A stretch of DNA of 64,000 bases from a bacterium (GTDB lineage Bacteria > Vulcanimicrobiota > Vulcanimicrobiia > Vulcanimicrobiales > SCRA01): contig SCRI01000025.1 in the NCBI GenBank assembly GCA_004298675.1, forward strand, positions 8,211 to 72,210. The letters are read 5' to 3'. Under the pieces are notes generated by a model. The model was given only the letters and a program-made list of their open reading frames with translations, had not been told where the DNA came from and did no database searches. The number at the start of each line of letters is the position of its first letter. The first letter of the stretch is position 1. Shown here in pieces: positions 50,949 to 61,352 of the stretch. The translations under genes were made by a program, and so were the position numbers.

Positions 50949-53365
50949 TCTCCCTGCGCCCCCGCGAGGTTGAGCGCCTGACGCCCCTTGCGTATCAACA
51001 CGACATCGGCATGCACGCTGCCGCAATCATCGGCTAGCACGTTGACCGGCGCCTCGGGCAGCTCGGCGATCACGCCGATCGAGCCCCGCGCCACCTTCTT
51101 CGACGTCACCACCGTTAGCCCGTCGACGGCTCCCAAGCCATTGCGTACCGTCACCGTATCACCGTCCTCCAACCCCAACTCCTCGACGTCGCCGGGATGG
51201 AGGTACGCCGTTGGATGCGGGCGCAGCGGCTCGAACGCCGTGTCGTGCGCCGAGGTGCCGCCGCCGGCGTAGAGCCGTGGAACGGAGTGAACCGTGAAGG
51301 CACCCTGCGCGGGCGTCGCGGCCGGCCTGACCGTGCGCGCAAGCACCGGGCTCGTGAACGAGAACGCCCGCGCCAGTTCCGGTGCCGCGGCCGCGGCAGC
51401 CAACTGCTCGAGCTCGGAATCACTGGGCATCTGCAAGCCCATGGCATCGCCGAGCAGGGCGAGGACCTCGCGATCGGTGAGCGGCTCACCGGCCTGCGGA
51501 GCACAAGAGATCGCCAGCTGTTTCACCTCGCCGTCCATGGTCGTGGTGGAACCCGTCTTCTCGAACGCGGCCTTGACCGGCAGCACGACATGGCTCTTGA
51601 CCGCGGTCTGCGTCATGAAGAGCTCGGTGGTCACGATGAAGGGCACCCGCTCCAGCGCCGCCCGCACCAGCGCGCCGTTGGGATACGCCAGCAGCGGGTT
51701 GGCGCCGAAAATCAGCAACGCCTTCAGCTCACCGCTCGCAGACGCACGCAGCATGCCCTCGGTATCGAGGCCCGCCTGTGGCGCGGGGCGATAGCCGGGC
51801 TGCAGCGCGGGGTGCATCCCCATGGACTCGGCACCGCGTGCGTTGGCCGCGTAACCGACGACGATCACGCCGGCGCCTTTGTCGGCGTCGCGCAGGAGGC
51901 CGATCAGCCGCTCGATGGCCGCGGCCTCGGAGGCACCACGGCCGTCCCAGATGACCACGACTCGCTCCGCGCCGCGCAGCAGGCGCGCCAATGTCTGCGC
52001 CGGCGGCTCGCCGGCGCGCTTGGGCAAGTCTTCACCGCGCCGTACGTTCTCCGCAGCCTCGTTCAGCATGCTCGCCGCATCGCCCTCGGTGGGGAAGTGG
52101 CGGAAGTGGACGGGCCAATTCGGCTTGACGTCTCCCAGGTGCACCAGCGTTGCACCGCGGCGCTCCACCGCGTAGCGCACGCGCAAATCAAAGACGGGCG
52201 CCAGCTCCACTGAATTGGTACCAAGCTCGATGATGAGGCTGGCGTCGTCGAGATCGTGGACCTGCGCCGCCAAGCGCCCAGGGGTAGCGGTCAACTCGTC
52301 GTGCAGGCGGTAGTCCACGTTGGCGGAGCCGAGGCCGCGCACGACGTGCTGCAGCAGGTAGGCCTCCTGGTTCGTAAGCCGCCCGCCGCCGATGGCGCCG
52401 ATGGCCTGCGGCCCGAAGTGCTCGGCGGCATCCTTGAGCGTCGACGCGGCCAGGTCGATGGCGTCGCTCCAGGCGAGATCCACCCATTGATCCTCGCCGG
52501 AGCGGACCATGGGCGTGTTCAAGCGGCGCTCGTCCGTCAGGTAGGAGATGTTGTAGCGGACGCGATCGCAGATCCAGTCACCCGCCGGGTCGCCGTGGGG
52601 ATCGATGGTCTCGTGGTCGTAGCGCGTGCGCTGCAAGACGTCGAAACGCGAGTCGGCGAACGTGGAGCAGCCCACCGGACACTGCGTGCAGACCGTCAGC
52701 GTCGGCGTGACGTCCCACGGCCGTGCCTTGAAGCGATAGGTCTTCGACGTAAGCGCGCCCACCGGGCAGAGCTCGGTGGTATTGCCCGAAAAGTAGGAGT
52801 CGTACGGCTGGTCGCCTTCGGTGGCGATGATCGTGTAGACGCCGCGCGAAGCGGTGACGAGATTGCGCTCCCAGGTGATCTCGTTGTCGAAGCGCACGCA
52901 GCGCTGGCAGAGCACGCAACGCTGCTCGTCCAGCACGATCGTCGGCCCCAGGTCCACCGCCTTGGGCTTGTTCATCTTCGGCATGCCGCTGCGCGAGGCT
53001 ACGTCGCCGTAGGCCATCGCATAATCTTGCAGGACGCATTCGCCGCCCTTGTCGCAGACGGGGCAGTCCAACGGGTGGTTGAGCAGCAAGAACTCCACCT
53101 GCGCGCGGCGTCCGGTCTCGACGGCTTCGGAGATCGTGTCGATCACCATACCGTCGGTGACGCGCGTGTTGCAGCCCAACTGCAGCTTCGGCTGTCCCTC
53201 GATGCGGATCAGACACATGCGGCATAGCCCAGCCGGCTCGAGTTTGGGATAGTAGCAGAAGTTCGGGACGTGGTGACCGATCCGCTTCGCGGCCTCGATC
53301 ATCAACTCGCCCTCCGGAGCCTCCACCTTGACGCCGTCGATCGTGACGGTCACAGTCTTTGCCAT
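50945..53365 (-). CDS. nuoG: NADH-quinone oxidoreductase subunit G
   Basis: Large iron-sulfur subunit, 806 residues. Its N-terminal 2Fe-2S ferredoxin has NFCYYPKLEPAGLCRMC. His-Cys3 and 4Fe-4S sets follow (DCPVCDKGGEC, CVLCQRCVRF, and a CTQCPVGC set at about 226-233), then a molybdopterin-oxidoreductase-like, cofactor-free region. It starts 20 bp after the nuoF stop. Confidence 0.95.
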   Translation of the reverse strand: MAKTVTVTIDGVKVEAPEGELMIEAAKRIGHHVPNFCYYPKLEPAGLCRMCLIRIEGQPKLQLGCNTRVTDGMVIDTISEAVETGRRAQVEFLLLNHPLDCPVCDKGGECVLQDYAMAYGDVASRSGMPKMNKPKAVDLGPTIVLDEQRCVLCQRCVRFDNEITWERNLVTASRGVYTIIATEGDQPYDSYFSGNTTELCPVGALTSKTYRFKARPWDVTPTLTVCTQCPVGCSTFADSRFDVLQRTRYDHETIDPHGDPAGDWICDRVRYNISYLTDERRLNTPMVRSGEDQWVDLAWSDAIDLAASTLKDAAEHFGPQAIGAIGGGRLTNQEAYLLQHVVRGLGSANVDYRLHDELTATPGRLAAQVHDLDDASLIIELGTNSVELAPVFDLRVRYAVERRGATLVHLGDVKPNWPVHFRHFPTEGDAASMLNEAAENVRRGEDLPKRAGEPPAQTLARLLRGAERVVVIWDGRGASEAAAIERLIGLLRDADKGAGVIVVGYAANARGAESMGMHPALQPGYRPAPQAGLDTEGMLRASASGELKALLIFGANPLLAYPNGALVRAALERVPFIVTTELFMTQTAVKSHVVLPVKAAFEKTGSTTTMDGEVKQLAISCAPQAGEPLTDREVLALLGDAMGLQMPSDSELEQLAAAAAAPELARAFSFTSPVLARTVRPAATPAQGAFTVHSVPRLYAGGGTSAHDTAFEPLRPHPTAYLHPGDVEELGLEDGDTVTVRNGLGAVDGLTVVTSKKVARGSIGVIAELPEAPVNVLADDCGSVHADVVLIRKGRQALNLAGAQGE

Positions 53366-53385
53366 CTCGCCTCTGTCCTCGCCGC

Positions 53386-54654
53386 TTAGACCTGGATAGC
53401 CGCGACGCGCTCAGCGCCCCGCAAGAACTCTTCGGGGAAGCGCTTCACCACGCTCTGCAGGAACGGTACGCTGGCATCGCCCAGCGCGCACAGGCTATGG
53501 CCGGCGATCTTGTCGCCAACCGTGCCCAGCAAGCTCACGTCCACCTCGCGGCCGTGACCGTGCAGCAGCCGCTCGAGCATCGCCTCCGACCAATGCGTTC
53601 CCTCGCGGCACGGGGTGCACTGCCCGCACGACTCGTGGGCGTAGAAACGCTGTAGCACCCAGGCTGCGTCGAGCATGTCGGTGGTGTCGTCCATGACCAC
53701 CATCGCGCCGGAGCCCAGCATAGAGCCGGCCGCGGCGATCGAGTCGAAGTCGTACGGAAGATCGAGGTGCTCCTCGAACAGGCACGCGGAGGAGCCGCCG
53801 CCCGGCTGCAGCGCTTTGAACGTGCGGCCTTCGAAGAGGCCGCCGGCAAGCTCGTAGACCAGCTCACGGATGGGCGTACCCAACGGCACTTCGTAGTTAC
53901 CGGGCTTACGCACGTGGCCCGAGATGGAGACGATCTTGGGTCCAGGTGACTTCACCGGTCCGATCGACGCGAACCACTCCTCGCCGCGCTGCATGATGTG
54001 CACGACGCAGACCAGCGTCTCGACGTTGTTCACCACCGTCGGCATGTTGTAGAGACCGGAGTTGGCGGGGAACGGCGGCTTGAGGCGCGGCTCGCCGCGC
54101 TTGCCCTCTAGCGAATTGAGCAGCCCGGTCTCCTCGCCGCAGATGTAGGCGCCGGCACCGCGATGGGCCACCAGTTCGCAGGACCAGTCGGAGCCGCAGA
54201 TCTTCTCGCCCACCAGGTTGGCGGCGCGCGCCTGCTCCAGCGCACGCATGAAGATCTCGTAGCCCTGCCGCATCTCGCCGCGAATATAGATGAATGCCCG
54301 TGCGGCCTTGATCGCGTAGGCGGAGATCATGATCCCCTCGATGATCTGATGGGGCGTCTGTTCCAACAGCATGCGATCCTTGAACGTGCCGGGCTCGGCC
54401 TCGTCGCAGTTACAGACGAGGTAGCGCGGACGGCCATCCTTGGGGAGGAACGACCACTTGCGTCCGGTGGGAAAACCCGCGCCGCCACGGCCGCGCAGAT
54501 TCGACTTCATCACCATGCCGACGATGGCGTCGGGCTCCATCTCGCGCACCGCACGGCGCAACTGTTCGTAGCCTCCGCGGCTGCGGTAGACGCCGATGTC
54601 GGTGAGATCGGCCTCACCGATGCCCTTCGTCAGAACCGGCTCGTAGCTCGCCAT
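53386..54654 (-). CDS. nuoF: NADH-quinone oxidoreductase subunit F
   Basis: NADH- and FMN-binding subunit, 422 residues. The GRGGAGFPTGRKW nucleotide motif, GAGAYICGEETGLLNSLEG, and the N3 cluster ligands (ESCGQCTPCREG) are present. The start is ATG 54654, sharing a base with the nuoE stop (TAATG). Confidence 0.97.
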   Translation of the reverse strand: MASYEPVLTKGIGEADLTDIGVYRSRGGYEQLRRAVREMEPDAIVGMVMKSNLRGRGGAGFPTGRKWSFLPKDGRPRYLVCNCDEAEPGTFKDRMLLEQTPHQIIEGIMISAYAIKAARAFIYIRGEMRQGYEIFMRALEQARAANLVGEKICGSDWSCELVAHRGAGAYICGEETGLLNSLEGKRGEPRLKPPFPANSGLYNMPTVVNNVETLVCVVHIMQRGEEWFASIGPVKSPGPKIVSISGHVRKPGNYEVPLGTPIRELVYELAGGLFEGRTFKALQPGGGSSACLFEEHLDLPYDFDSIAAAGSMLGSGAMVVMDDTTDMLDAAWVLQRFYAHESCGQCTPCREGTHWSEAMLERLLHGHGREVDVSLLGTVGDKIAGHSLCALGDASVPFLQSVVKRFPEEFLRGAERVAAIQV

Positions 54655-55424
54655 TAGTAGTTGTGCTCCATGACCGTGTCGTCGTGCGGGGCCGGCACCA
54701 TCCCCTCCACCAGCTCGGGATCGGCCATGCGTCCGGGCGAGGAGATGGGCATGATGCCGAACTTGCGGAAGCGCTCCGCGATCGTGCGCCCGGTCTGATC
54801 GATACCGCCGCCGTTGTTGGCGTTGGGCACGCCCACGGCGCCCGCGCTCTTGCGGGAGGCGCGCGACCACTCGGGCCCGCGCACCTTGCGCTCGGGCTGC
54901 TCGGACTGCGCGAGCGGCGCCACGGGATAGGTGCCCGCGATGATGGAGTCGAGGATCTCGTCCACCATCTCCGGCGTCATGTCGTAGACGAAGTTCAGGT
55001 TGACTTGCATACACGGGGCGCGGTCGCAGGCGGCCAGACACTCCACTTCTTCGTAGGTGAAGAGGCCGTCGGCCGTGGTCTCCAGGTGATCGATACCCAG
55101 GCGCTCGCGGAAGCGCTCCATGATCTGCCGCGCGCCGCGCAGCGAGCACGAGAGATTGCGGCAAACTTGCAGGTTGTACTTGCCGATGGGACGCCGGTAG
55201 AACAGCGTATAGAACGAGATCGTGCTCTGGCACTGCGCGCGCGTCACGTCGCAGACCTCGGAGATGTACTCCACGGCCTCAGGCGTCACGAAGCCGAGGC
55301 GTTCCTGGAAGAGATGCACCAGCGGCAGCAGCGCGCTGCGCTCCTGCGGATACTGCGCGAGGATGGCGTCGATCTGCGGCTCCAACTCCGTCTTCAAGGT
55401 TTCGAAATCACTACTCGTCATCAC
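54654..55424 (-). CDS. nuoE: NADH-quinone oxidoreductase subunit E with C-terminal extension
   Basis: Thioredoxin-fold 2Fe-2S (N1a) subunit. The first 165 residues are standard: VCRNLSCSLRG and VECLAACDRAPCMQVN hold the four cysteines. The remaining 90 residues (after IIAGTYPVAPLAQ) are a low-complexity tail absent from E. coli NuoE. The start overlaps the nuoD stop by 4 bp. Confidence 0.94.
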   Translation of the reverse strand: MMTSSDFETLKTELEPQIDAILAQYPQERSALLPLVHLFQERLGFVTPEAVEYISEVCDVTRAQCQSTISFYTLFYRRPIGKYNLQVCRNLSCSLRGARQIMERFRERLGIDHLETTADGLFTYEEVECLAACDRAPCMQVNLNFVYDMTPEMVDEILDSIIAGTYPVAPLAQSEQPERKVRGPEWSRASRKSAGAVGVPNANNGGGIDQTGRTIAERFRKFGIMPISSPGRMADPELVEGMVPAPHDDTVMEHNY

Positions 55425-56698
55425 CGATCTACCTCGCCGAAGACCGGGTCAAGGGACCCGATCATCACCACCACGTCCGCAATCAGGTTGCCCGCGGCGA
55501 TTTTCCGCAGCGCTTGCAAGTTATAGAACGACGGCGGCCGCGTGCGCACGCGCCACGGCTTGTTCTCACCGCTGCTGACGATGTAGTAGCCGATCTCGCC
55601 ACGCGGCCCCTCGACGGCGCCGTAGACGTCGCCGGCCGGGACGCGGAAGCCCTCGCTCACCAGCTTGAAGTGGTAGATCAGCGACTCCATGGAGAGGCCG
55701 ATCGAGGGCTTGGGCGGCAGCGCCACCGCCGGTTCGTTGATCATGATCGGGCCCGGCTCCAGTTTCTTGCGCACCTGCGCGATGATGCGCATCGACTCTT
55801 CCATCTCGTCCAGACGCACCAGGAAGCGTGCGTAGCAGTCGCCCTCGGTGCGGGTCGGCACGTCGAACTCGTACTCCTCGTAGGTGGAATACGGCTCGAT
55901 CTTGCGCAGATCGTAGGCCACGCCGCTGGCGCGCAGCGCCGGGCCGGTCAAGCCCCACGCCACCGCATCCTCCGGTGAGATGATCCCAACGCCGATCTCG
56001 CGATCGGTCCAGATCGGGTTCTGCTGCAGTAGATCGCGCAGATCGCGCATGCGCCGCGGAAACTTCGCGATCAGCTCGTCCAGGCGCTCGAGGAAGCCCT
56101 CCGGCAGATCGCCGTTGATGCCGCCGACGCGGAAATAGGTCATGTTCATGCGGGCGCCGGAGGCGGACTCGATCAGATCGAGGATATTCTCGCGCAGATC
56201 CACCGTATAGAAGAACGGCGAGATCGCGCCCAAGTCGATGGCGTGCGTACCTAGCCAGATGCAGTGCGAGGTGATGCGCGTCATCTCCGCCATCATCACG
56301 CGAATCTGCTGCGCGCGCCGCGGCACCTGGTCGGTGATCCCCAGCAGCCGCTCCACGCCCCGCACGAAGGCGAAGTTGTTGGTGAGCGGCGCGAGATAGT
56401 CCATACGGTCGATGACCGTCAAGGACTGATTCCAGAAGAGATTCTCAGCCGACTTTTCGATGCCGGTGTGCAGGTAGCCGATCTCCGGCTCCGCGCGCGT
56501 GACCGTCTCGCCGTCGATGCCGAGCACCACTTGCAGCACGCCGTGCGTCGAGGGGTGCTGCGGCCCCATCGAGAGCACCATCTGGTCATCGTTGCGGGAG
56601 ACGACTTCGTAGGGTTCGGGCTCGAGGACTGCAGTGGGATCGCCGAAGTTGTTCGGATTACCCTCGCTGCCGATCCAATCCGGAAGATGATCGCTCAC
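55421..56698 (-). CDS. nuoD: NADH-quinone oxidoreductase subunit D
   Basis: 49-kDa-type subunit lining the quinone site, 425 residues. [13 protein letters not shown] and the family end [12 protein letters not shown] are intact. It is separate from nuoC, unlike the NuoCD fusion of E. coli, and overlaps it by 4 bp. Confidence 0.97.
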   Translation of the reverse strand: MSDHLPDWIGSEGNPNNFGDPTAVLEPEPYEVVSRNDDQMVLSMGPQHPSTHGVLQVVLGIDGETVTRAEPEIGYLHTGIEKSAENLFWNQSLTVIDRMDYLAPLTNNFAFVRGVERLLGITDQVPRRAQQIRVMMAEMTRITSHCIWLGTHAIDLGAISPFFYTVDLRENILDLIESASGARMNMTYFRVGGINGDLPEGFLERLDELIAKFPRRMRDLRDLLQQNPIWTDREIGVGIISPEDAVAWGLTGPALRASGVAYDLRKIEPYSTYEEYEFDVPTRTEGDCYARFLVRLDEMEESMRIIAQVRKKLEPGPIMINEPAVALPPKPSIGLSMESLIYHFKLVSEGFRVPAGDVYGAVEGPRGEIGYYIVSSGENKPWRVRTRPPSFYNLQALRKIAAGNLIADVVVMIGSLDPVFGEVDR

Positions 56699-57318
56699 GC
56701 CTTCTCCTCGCCGCTCTTGCCGTTGCCGTGATGCAGGCGCTCGTTGATCTCCTGGCGCAGGCGCTCGGCGGCCTCGCGGGTGGGCGGTATGCGGGACCCC
56801 ACGTTCTCCTTGCCCGGAAACGGCGGGCGCGGCGTGCGGTCACGCCCGGGGCCGCGCACGGGATAGTCCTTGCGCAGCGGATGCCCCTCCCAGTCGTCGG
56901 GCATCTCGATGCGCCGCAGATCCGGGTGGCCGCTGAACGGGATGCCGAAGAGATCGAACACCTCGCGCTCGGCCCAGTTGGCGCAGGGCCACAGATCGTA
57001 GACCGTGGGCACGCTCTGGCCTTCGTCCACACCGCAGAGCACGCGCGCGCGCCTCGGTTTCCCGATCTCCGCAATCGTGGCTGCGTGCGTGGGCAGCACC
57101 GTGAGCAGGTAGACCACGTCGAAGCGCGGCTCGCGCTTCAGATAGTCGGCGCCGCCGACGTCGGTGAGGTGGCTGAAGCCGCGGGCTTTCAACTGCGTGA
57201 GCACACCCCGCAGCTCGGCGGGCGTGGTACGGATGATCTCGTCGACGTCGTCGATCGCGGGGCGCACGGCCGTGGGATCGACCACCGTCGAGGTGGTCTT
57301 GGTGGAACGTGGTTGCAT
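56695..57318 (-). CDS. nuoC: NADH-quinone oxidoreductase subunit C
   Basis: 30-kDa subunit, 207 residues; the signature is [20 protein letters not shown], then [19 protein letters not shown]. The start is ATG 57318, 22 bp after nuoB; the longer frame runs into nuoB. Confidence 0.95.
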   Translation of the reverse strand: MQPRSTKTTSTVVDPTAVRPAIDDVDEIIRTTPAELRGVLTQLKARGFSHLTDVGGADYLKREPRFDVVYLLTVLPTHAATIAEIGKPRRARVLCGVDEGQSVPTVYDLWPCANWAEREVFDLFGIPFSGHPDLRRIEMPDDWEGHPLRKDYPVRGPGRDRTPRPPFPGKENVGSRIPPTREAAERLRQEINERLHHGNGKSGEEKA

Positions 57319-57340
57319 GAAGCCGGCTCTACTCTCTACC

Positions 57341-57820
57341 TTAGGCCCGTGCGAAGATGCCGCCCCGGCCACCCGTGCGGATCTGCTGCTGGATGAGGTT
57401 GATCGCGTAGATCAATCCGTCCGGCGTCGGCGGACAACCCGGCACGTAGACGTCGACGGGGATGATCTGATCGATGCCTTGCAGGATGGCATAGTTGTCG
57501 AAGACGCCGCCGGAGCTGGCACAGGCGCCCATCGAGATCACCCACTTGGGCTCGGCCATCTGATCGTAGAGCCGGCGGACGATCGGAGCCATCTTGTTCG
57601 AGACGCGCCCGGAGACGATCATCAGGTCGGCCTGGCGCGGCGACGAACGGAAGACCTCGGAGCCGATGCGCGAGATGTCGTACTGAGGGGCGGGGACCAC
57701 CATCATTTCGATGGCGCAGCAGGCCAAGCCCATCGTCAGCGGCCAGACGCTGGAGCTCTGGGCCCAGCGCGCCGCCTCGTCGATCTTGGCCAGGAACAGG
57801 TTGTTCGCGCTCATCTCCAT
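57341..57820 (-). CDS. nuoB: NADH-quinone oxidoreductase subunit B
   Basis: Carries the terminal cluster N2, which reduces quinone; 159 residues. The tandem cysteines are in [10 protein letters not shown], and [10 protein letters not shown] and [11 protein letters not shown] supply the other ligands. The start at 57820 (MEMSANN) overlaps nuoA by 10 bp; ATG 57814 is also possible. Confidence 0.97.
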   Translation of the reverse strand: MEMSANNLFLAKIDEAARWAQSSSVWPLTMGLACCAIEMMVVPAPQYDISRIGSEVFRSSPRQADLMIVSGRVSNKMAPIVRRLYDQMAEPKWVISMGACASSGGVFDNYAILQGIDQIIPVDVYVPGCPPTPDGLIYAINLIQQQIRTGGRGGIFARA

Positions 57821-58239
57821 GTGAAACCGCCTCGCTTCCAAACGTACGCATAGCCGATCGCCAACACGACGATGAAGATCACCATCTCGGCCAGGAAAAA
57901 CATGTGGAGCGAGCGCATCTGCGCCGTCCACGACAGGTATGACGCGGCCTCGTCGAGGTGCGGGTTGCCGAACGTCTGGGAGTGCATCTGGATCGCCCAG
58001 GGATAAAACGACGCGGCCTCGACGTCGAAGATCACGAAGAGCATGGCGATCAAATAGAACCGGACCGGGAAGCGGGTGGTGATCGCGCTGGTGGGCGGCA
58101 CGCCGCATTCGTACGACTCGGACTTGGCCGGGGCCGCGCGGTAGCGGTTCCGGGCCATGAGTCCCGGTAGGATGTTGAGAACTAAGGCGAGCAACAGCGC
58201 CACAATGATGAATGTGGCAACCTCTGCGTAAGGCGTCAT
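57811..58239 (-). CDS. nuoA: NADH-quinone oxidoreductase subunit A
   Basis: Three-helix membrane subunit, 142 residues, with the conserved cysteine loop [10 protein letters not shown] and [14 protein letters not shown]. First gene of the nuo operon. The upstream 90 bp to the divergent lipoprotein must hold the operon promoter, but I see no clear hexamer pair. Confidence 0.95.
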   Translation of the reverse strand: MTPYAEVATFIIVALLLALVLNILPGLMARNRYRAAPAKSESYECGVPPTSAITTRFPVRFYLIAMLFVIFDVEAASFYPWAIQMHSQTFGNPHLDEAASYLSWTAQMRSLHMFFLAEMVIFIVVLAIGYAYVWKRGGFTWR

Positions 58240-58332
58240 ACCTTGTGAAAAGTTGAACAAGCTTCCCGCGCTTCCTTTCGACCATCCTTGGCCGCGAAAA
58301 AAGAAACTGTCTTTCATTATAAGGAGCACTCC

Positions 58333-58692
58333 GTGAAGAACATTGCCGGCGCCGCCGGGCTGGCGCTGCTGCTGGGCCTGGCCGGCTGCTCGAACTTCAA
58401 CTACCCGGTCGGCGTCCAGCAATTCGGCAGCGTCACGGGCACGCTGATCGACACGACCACGCAGCAGCCCATCGGAGGCGCGGGCGCCAACGTGCAGTGC
58501 GGCGGCCAGGCCACGCATCCCGATCAAAGCGGCGGCTTCACGATCGGCGGCATCGCCATTGGAGTGGTCTCCTGCGCGATCAACGCCGTCGGCTACCAAT
58601 ATGCCCAGATCGACAACGTCACCATCACCGCCGGCAACACCACCCAACTCGGCCTGGTCAAGCTGACGCCCACGCTGCGCGCCGGCGGCTGA
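58333..58692 (+). CDS. Small lipoprotein with carboxypeptidase-regulatory-like domain
   Basis: A 119-residue lipoprotein: a GTG start (AAGGAG at 58321-58326) and lipobox LAGC (Cys19). The mature part is one beta-sandwich ([20 protein letters not shown] and following, [10 protein letters not shown]) of the CarboxypepD_reg type. It is divergent from nuoA. Substrate-binding or structural role unknown. Confidence 0.75.
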   Translation: MKNIAGAAGLALLLGLAGCSNFNYPVGVQQFGSVTGTLIDTTTQQPIGGAGANVQCGGQATHPDQSGGFTIGGIAIGVVSCAINAVGYQYAQIDNVTITAGNTTQLGLVKLTPTLRAGG

Positions 58693-58702
58693 GCCGCGCC
58701 GG

Positions 58703-59758
58703 CTAGAGACGCTGCGAGATGCGCGTGCGCAAGGCCTCGATGCCTTCGCCGCTGAGCGTCGAGACCGGCAACGCGTCCGGAGGCAGCAGCGCTCGCGCCA
58801 CGGTATCCAGCCGGTCGATCTTGTTAGCGACTCGAATCACCGGCGCGGCCGCCAGCCCCAGATCGGCAAGGATCTCGCGCACGCTCTCCTCCTGCCGCGG
58901 CCAATCGGGGTTCGAAGCATCGAAGACTTCCACCAGCACATCCGCGTGCTGCAGCTCCTCGAGCGTTGCCTTGAAGGCCGCCACCAGCTCCTTGGGGAGA
59001 GCCGTGATGAAGCCCACGGTGTCCGCGATCAGCGCCGATCGGCCCGGCCCGAGGTAGGCTCTGCGCAGCGTCGTGTCGAGCGTGGCAAACGGCTGATCGG
59101 CTACATAACTCTCCGCGTTCGTGAGACGGTTGAGCAACGACGACTTCCCGGCGTTCGTGTAGCCGACTAGCGCCGCGAGCGGCTCGCCCTTGCGGCCCGC
59201 GCGCTGCACGTCACGCTGACGCCGTACCCGCTCCAGATCGCGCTCGAGCGCGGCCACGCGCAGGCGGATGCGCCGCCGGTCGACTTCCAGCTTGGTCTCG
59301 CCGGGGCCGCGCGTGCCCACGCCGCCGCCCAAGCGCGAGAGCACGGTACCCAATCCCGCCAGGTTGGCGGCACGGTGGCGCAACTGCGCCAACTCCACCT
59401 GCAGCTTCCCCTCGCGGCTGCGCGCGCGTTGCGCGAAGATGTCCAGGATCAGCATCGTGCGATCGACGATCGGCAGCGGGACGATCTTCTCGAGGTTGGT
59501 GCGCTGGCGCGGCCGGATATCGTTGAGCACGAAAAGCGCGGTAGCCCCGTCGCGCTCCGCGATCTCTGCCAGCTCGCGCGCCTTGCCTACCCCCACCAAC
59601 AGAGCCGGGTCGACGGCGGCGCGCTGCTGAACCACCACGCCCGCGACCTCCGCGCCGGCGGCCTCGACCAGCGCGAGAAACTCCTCCAGCTCAGGCGCCA
59701 GCGGACGTTTGGGAAGGTCGAGGTCGACGGCGACGACGAGTGCTCGCGTGGGATTCAC
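58703..59758 (-). CDS. hflX: GTPase HflX
   Basis: Ribosome-splitting GTPase induced by stress, 351 residues. The N-terminal HflX domain (GVGKARELAEIA, IVDRTMLILDIFAQRARSRE) is followed by a long helix and G domain: G1 GYTNAGKSS, G3 DTVGF, G4 NKID. The C-terminal domain of E. coli HflX is shortened. It overlaps the GMC oxidoreductase stop by 4 bp. Confidence 0.95.
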   Translation of the reverse strand: MNPTRALVVAVDLDLPKRPLAPELEEFLALVEAAGAEVAGVVVQQRAAVDPALLVGVGKARELAEIAERDGATALFVLNDIRPRQRTNLEKIVPLPIVDRTMLILDIFAQRARSREGKLQVELAQLRHRAANLAGLGTVLSRLGGGVGTRGPGETKLEVDRRRIRLRVAALERDLERVRRQRDVQRAGRKGEPLAALVGYTNAGKSSLLNRLTNAESYVADQPFATLDTTLRRAYLGPGRSALIADTVGFITALPKELVAAFKATLEELQHADVLVEVFDASNPDWPRQEESVREILADLGLAAAPVIRVANKIDRLDTVARALLPPDALPVSTLSGEGIEALRTRISQRL

Positions 59759-61350
59759 GCGGTACCGGCCAGCGAGTGCGCCAGCGCCGTCGCATGACGA
59801 GCCGCGAGGGCGTAGATCGAGAGTTGAGGGTTGGCCCCAATGCTGGTGGGGAAGACCGACCCGTCGATCACCGCGAGATTCTCCAGCTGAAAGTGGCGCC
59901 CAGCCTGGTCGACTACGCCGTGCTTGGAGTCGCCGCCCATCGCGCAGCCGCCCATCACGTGCGCGCTCACCACGCGCGCGCGCAGCGTCTCCATCGGCAG
60001 GCTAAGGATGGCGGCTCGCGCCTGCGTCCACGACGTGTACGCCACGGCGTCCTCGTGCAGCGGCAGCACGCTGCGCGCGCCGGCGGCGAACTGGATCTCC
60101 GCCATCCGCAGCAGCGCGCGGCGCGCCCCCTCCCAGAGATACGGCGTGATCGGATAATCCAGTACGGGACTCCCGTCACCGTTCAGCTCGACCGTGCCAC
60201 CGGGGCTGCCCTCATTGAAGCCGTCGCGCAAGAGCGCGATGAGCGCCTGCGCGTACGGCAAGCGTTCCATCATGGCGGCGTGCGCGCGACCGTAGCCCGT
60301 GAGCGTGCTAGCCATCAGCACCGGATGCAGCGGCGGCACCTCGAGCTTGAAGCCGACGGGCCCGTCGATGGCCTGCGTACCGAGAAAGTGATCGGAGTAG
60401 ATCGACTGCGGCGCGCCCGCGAAGCCGTCTACACGCTCGGGCATGATCGCCGCGCTGACCAGGGTGGGGTGCAGGAACGTTCGCCGCCCCAGCAGATGAT
60501 AGGGATCGGGCGCGGAACTGCGCAGCAGGAGCGCCGGGCTGCCGATGGCGCCGCACGCCAGTACGACGTGGCGCGCGCGAATCGTGACCGTGCGTCCGCT
60601 GGGGCGCACGCCGTCCTCGTCCAGCGCGCGGCAGAGCACTTCGCGCACCCGCCCGTGCTCGAGCGTCAAGCGCTCCGCACGCGCGCGGCTGAGGAGCACC
60701 GCGCCGCGCTCGAGCGCCGCCGGAATGGTGGTGACCAGCATCGACTGCTTGGCGTTGGTGGGGCACCCTAGATCGCAGTAGCCGAGGTTCCAGCAGCCTT
60801 TGACGTTGCGCGGCACGACGGCCGTGGGGATTCCCAGACGCTGCGCTCCAATGCGCAGCAGGGAGTTGTTGCGGTTGGGCTCGCTGATCCACGGGTGCAC
60901 GTTCAGCCGCTGCTCCATGCGCTCGAACCACGGCGCCAGCGCCTCCACGCTCAATTCGCGCAGACCGTGGACCCGCTGCCAATACTCCAGCGTCGACGGC
61001 GGCGTGCGGAAGCTGCTGGTCCAGTTCACGGTCGTGGAGCCGCCCACACAGCGCCCTTGGAGAATGTTGATGCCTTTGTCCTTGGTCTTGCGCGCGGCCG
61101 ACTCTTGATACAGCTGCGGATACGCCTCCTCTTCGAGCATGTGAAAATCGCGCGAGCTCTTGAGGGGCCCCTCCTCGATCAGGACCACGCGCAGCCCCGC
61201 TCGAGCCAGAATCTCCGCAGCCGTTCCACCACCTGCGCCGGTGCCGACGATCGCCACGTCGCCTTCGAAGCGCGCATCCGCCGTGAGTTTCGAAGCATCA
61301 TGGGCCTGCCAACCGGAGGCAAGGCCTTGCGCAATTGGGTCCGGCAACAT
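59755..61350 (-). CDS. GMC-family oxidoreductase
   Basis: FAD enzyme of 531 residues. The Rossmann motif GTGAGGGTAAEILARAG is near 36-52, and CVGGSTTVNW is the GMC signature. A cysteine-rich stretch GCWNLGYCDLGCPTNAKQSM and the C-terminal catalytic region with SAHVMGGCAMG follow. It resembles membrane alcohol/long-chain alcohol dehydrogenases. The start is ATG 61350, 2 bp after the Tat-subunit gene stop. The alcohol substrate is unknown. Confidence 0.85.
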   Translation of the reverse strand: MLPDPIAQGLASGWQAHDASKLTADARFEGDVAIVGTGAGGGTAAEILARAGLRVVLIEEGPLKSSRDFHMLEEEAYPQLYQESAARKTKDKGINILQGRCVGGSTTVNWTSSFRTPPSTLEYWQRVHGLRELSVEALAPWFERMEQRLNVHPWISEPNRNNSLLRIGAQRLGIPTAVVPRNVKGCWNLGYCDLGCPTNAKQSMLVTTIPAALERGAVLLSRARAERLTLEHGRVREVLCRALDEDGVRPSGRTVTIRARHVVLACGAIGSPALLLRSSAPDPYHLLGRRTFLHPTLVSAAIMPERVDGFAGAPQSIYSDHFLGTQAIDGPVGFKLEVPPLHPVLMASTLTGYGRAHAAMMERLPYAQALIALLRDGFNEGSPGGTVELNGDGSPVLDYPITPYLWEGARRALLRMAEIQFAAGARSVLPLHEDAVAYTSWTQARAAILSLPMETLRARVVSAHVMGGCAMGGDSKHGVVDQAGRHFQLENLAVIDGSVFPTSIGANPQLSIYALAARHATALAHSLAGTA

Positions 61351-61352
61351 CG

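Noticed and set aside
58679-58704. GC-rich imperfect palindrome between the lipoprotein and hflX
   Set aside because: A bulged stem without a T-run on either strand; not strong enough to call a terminator.
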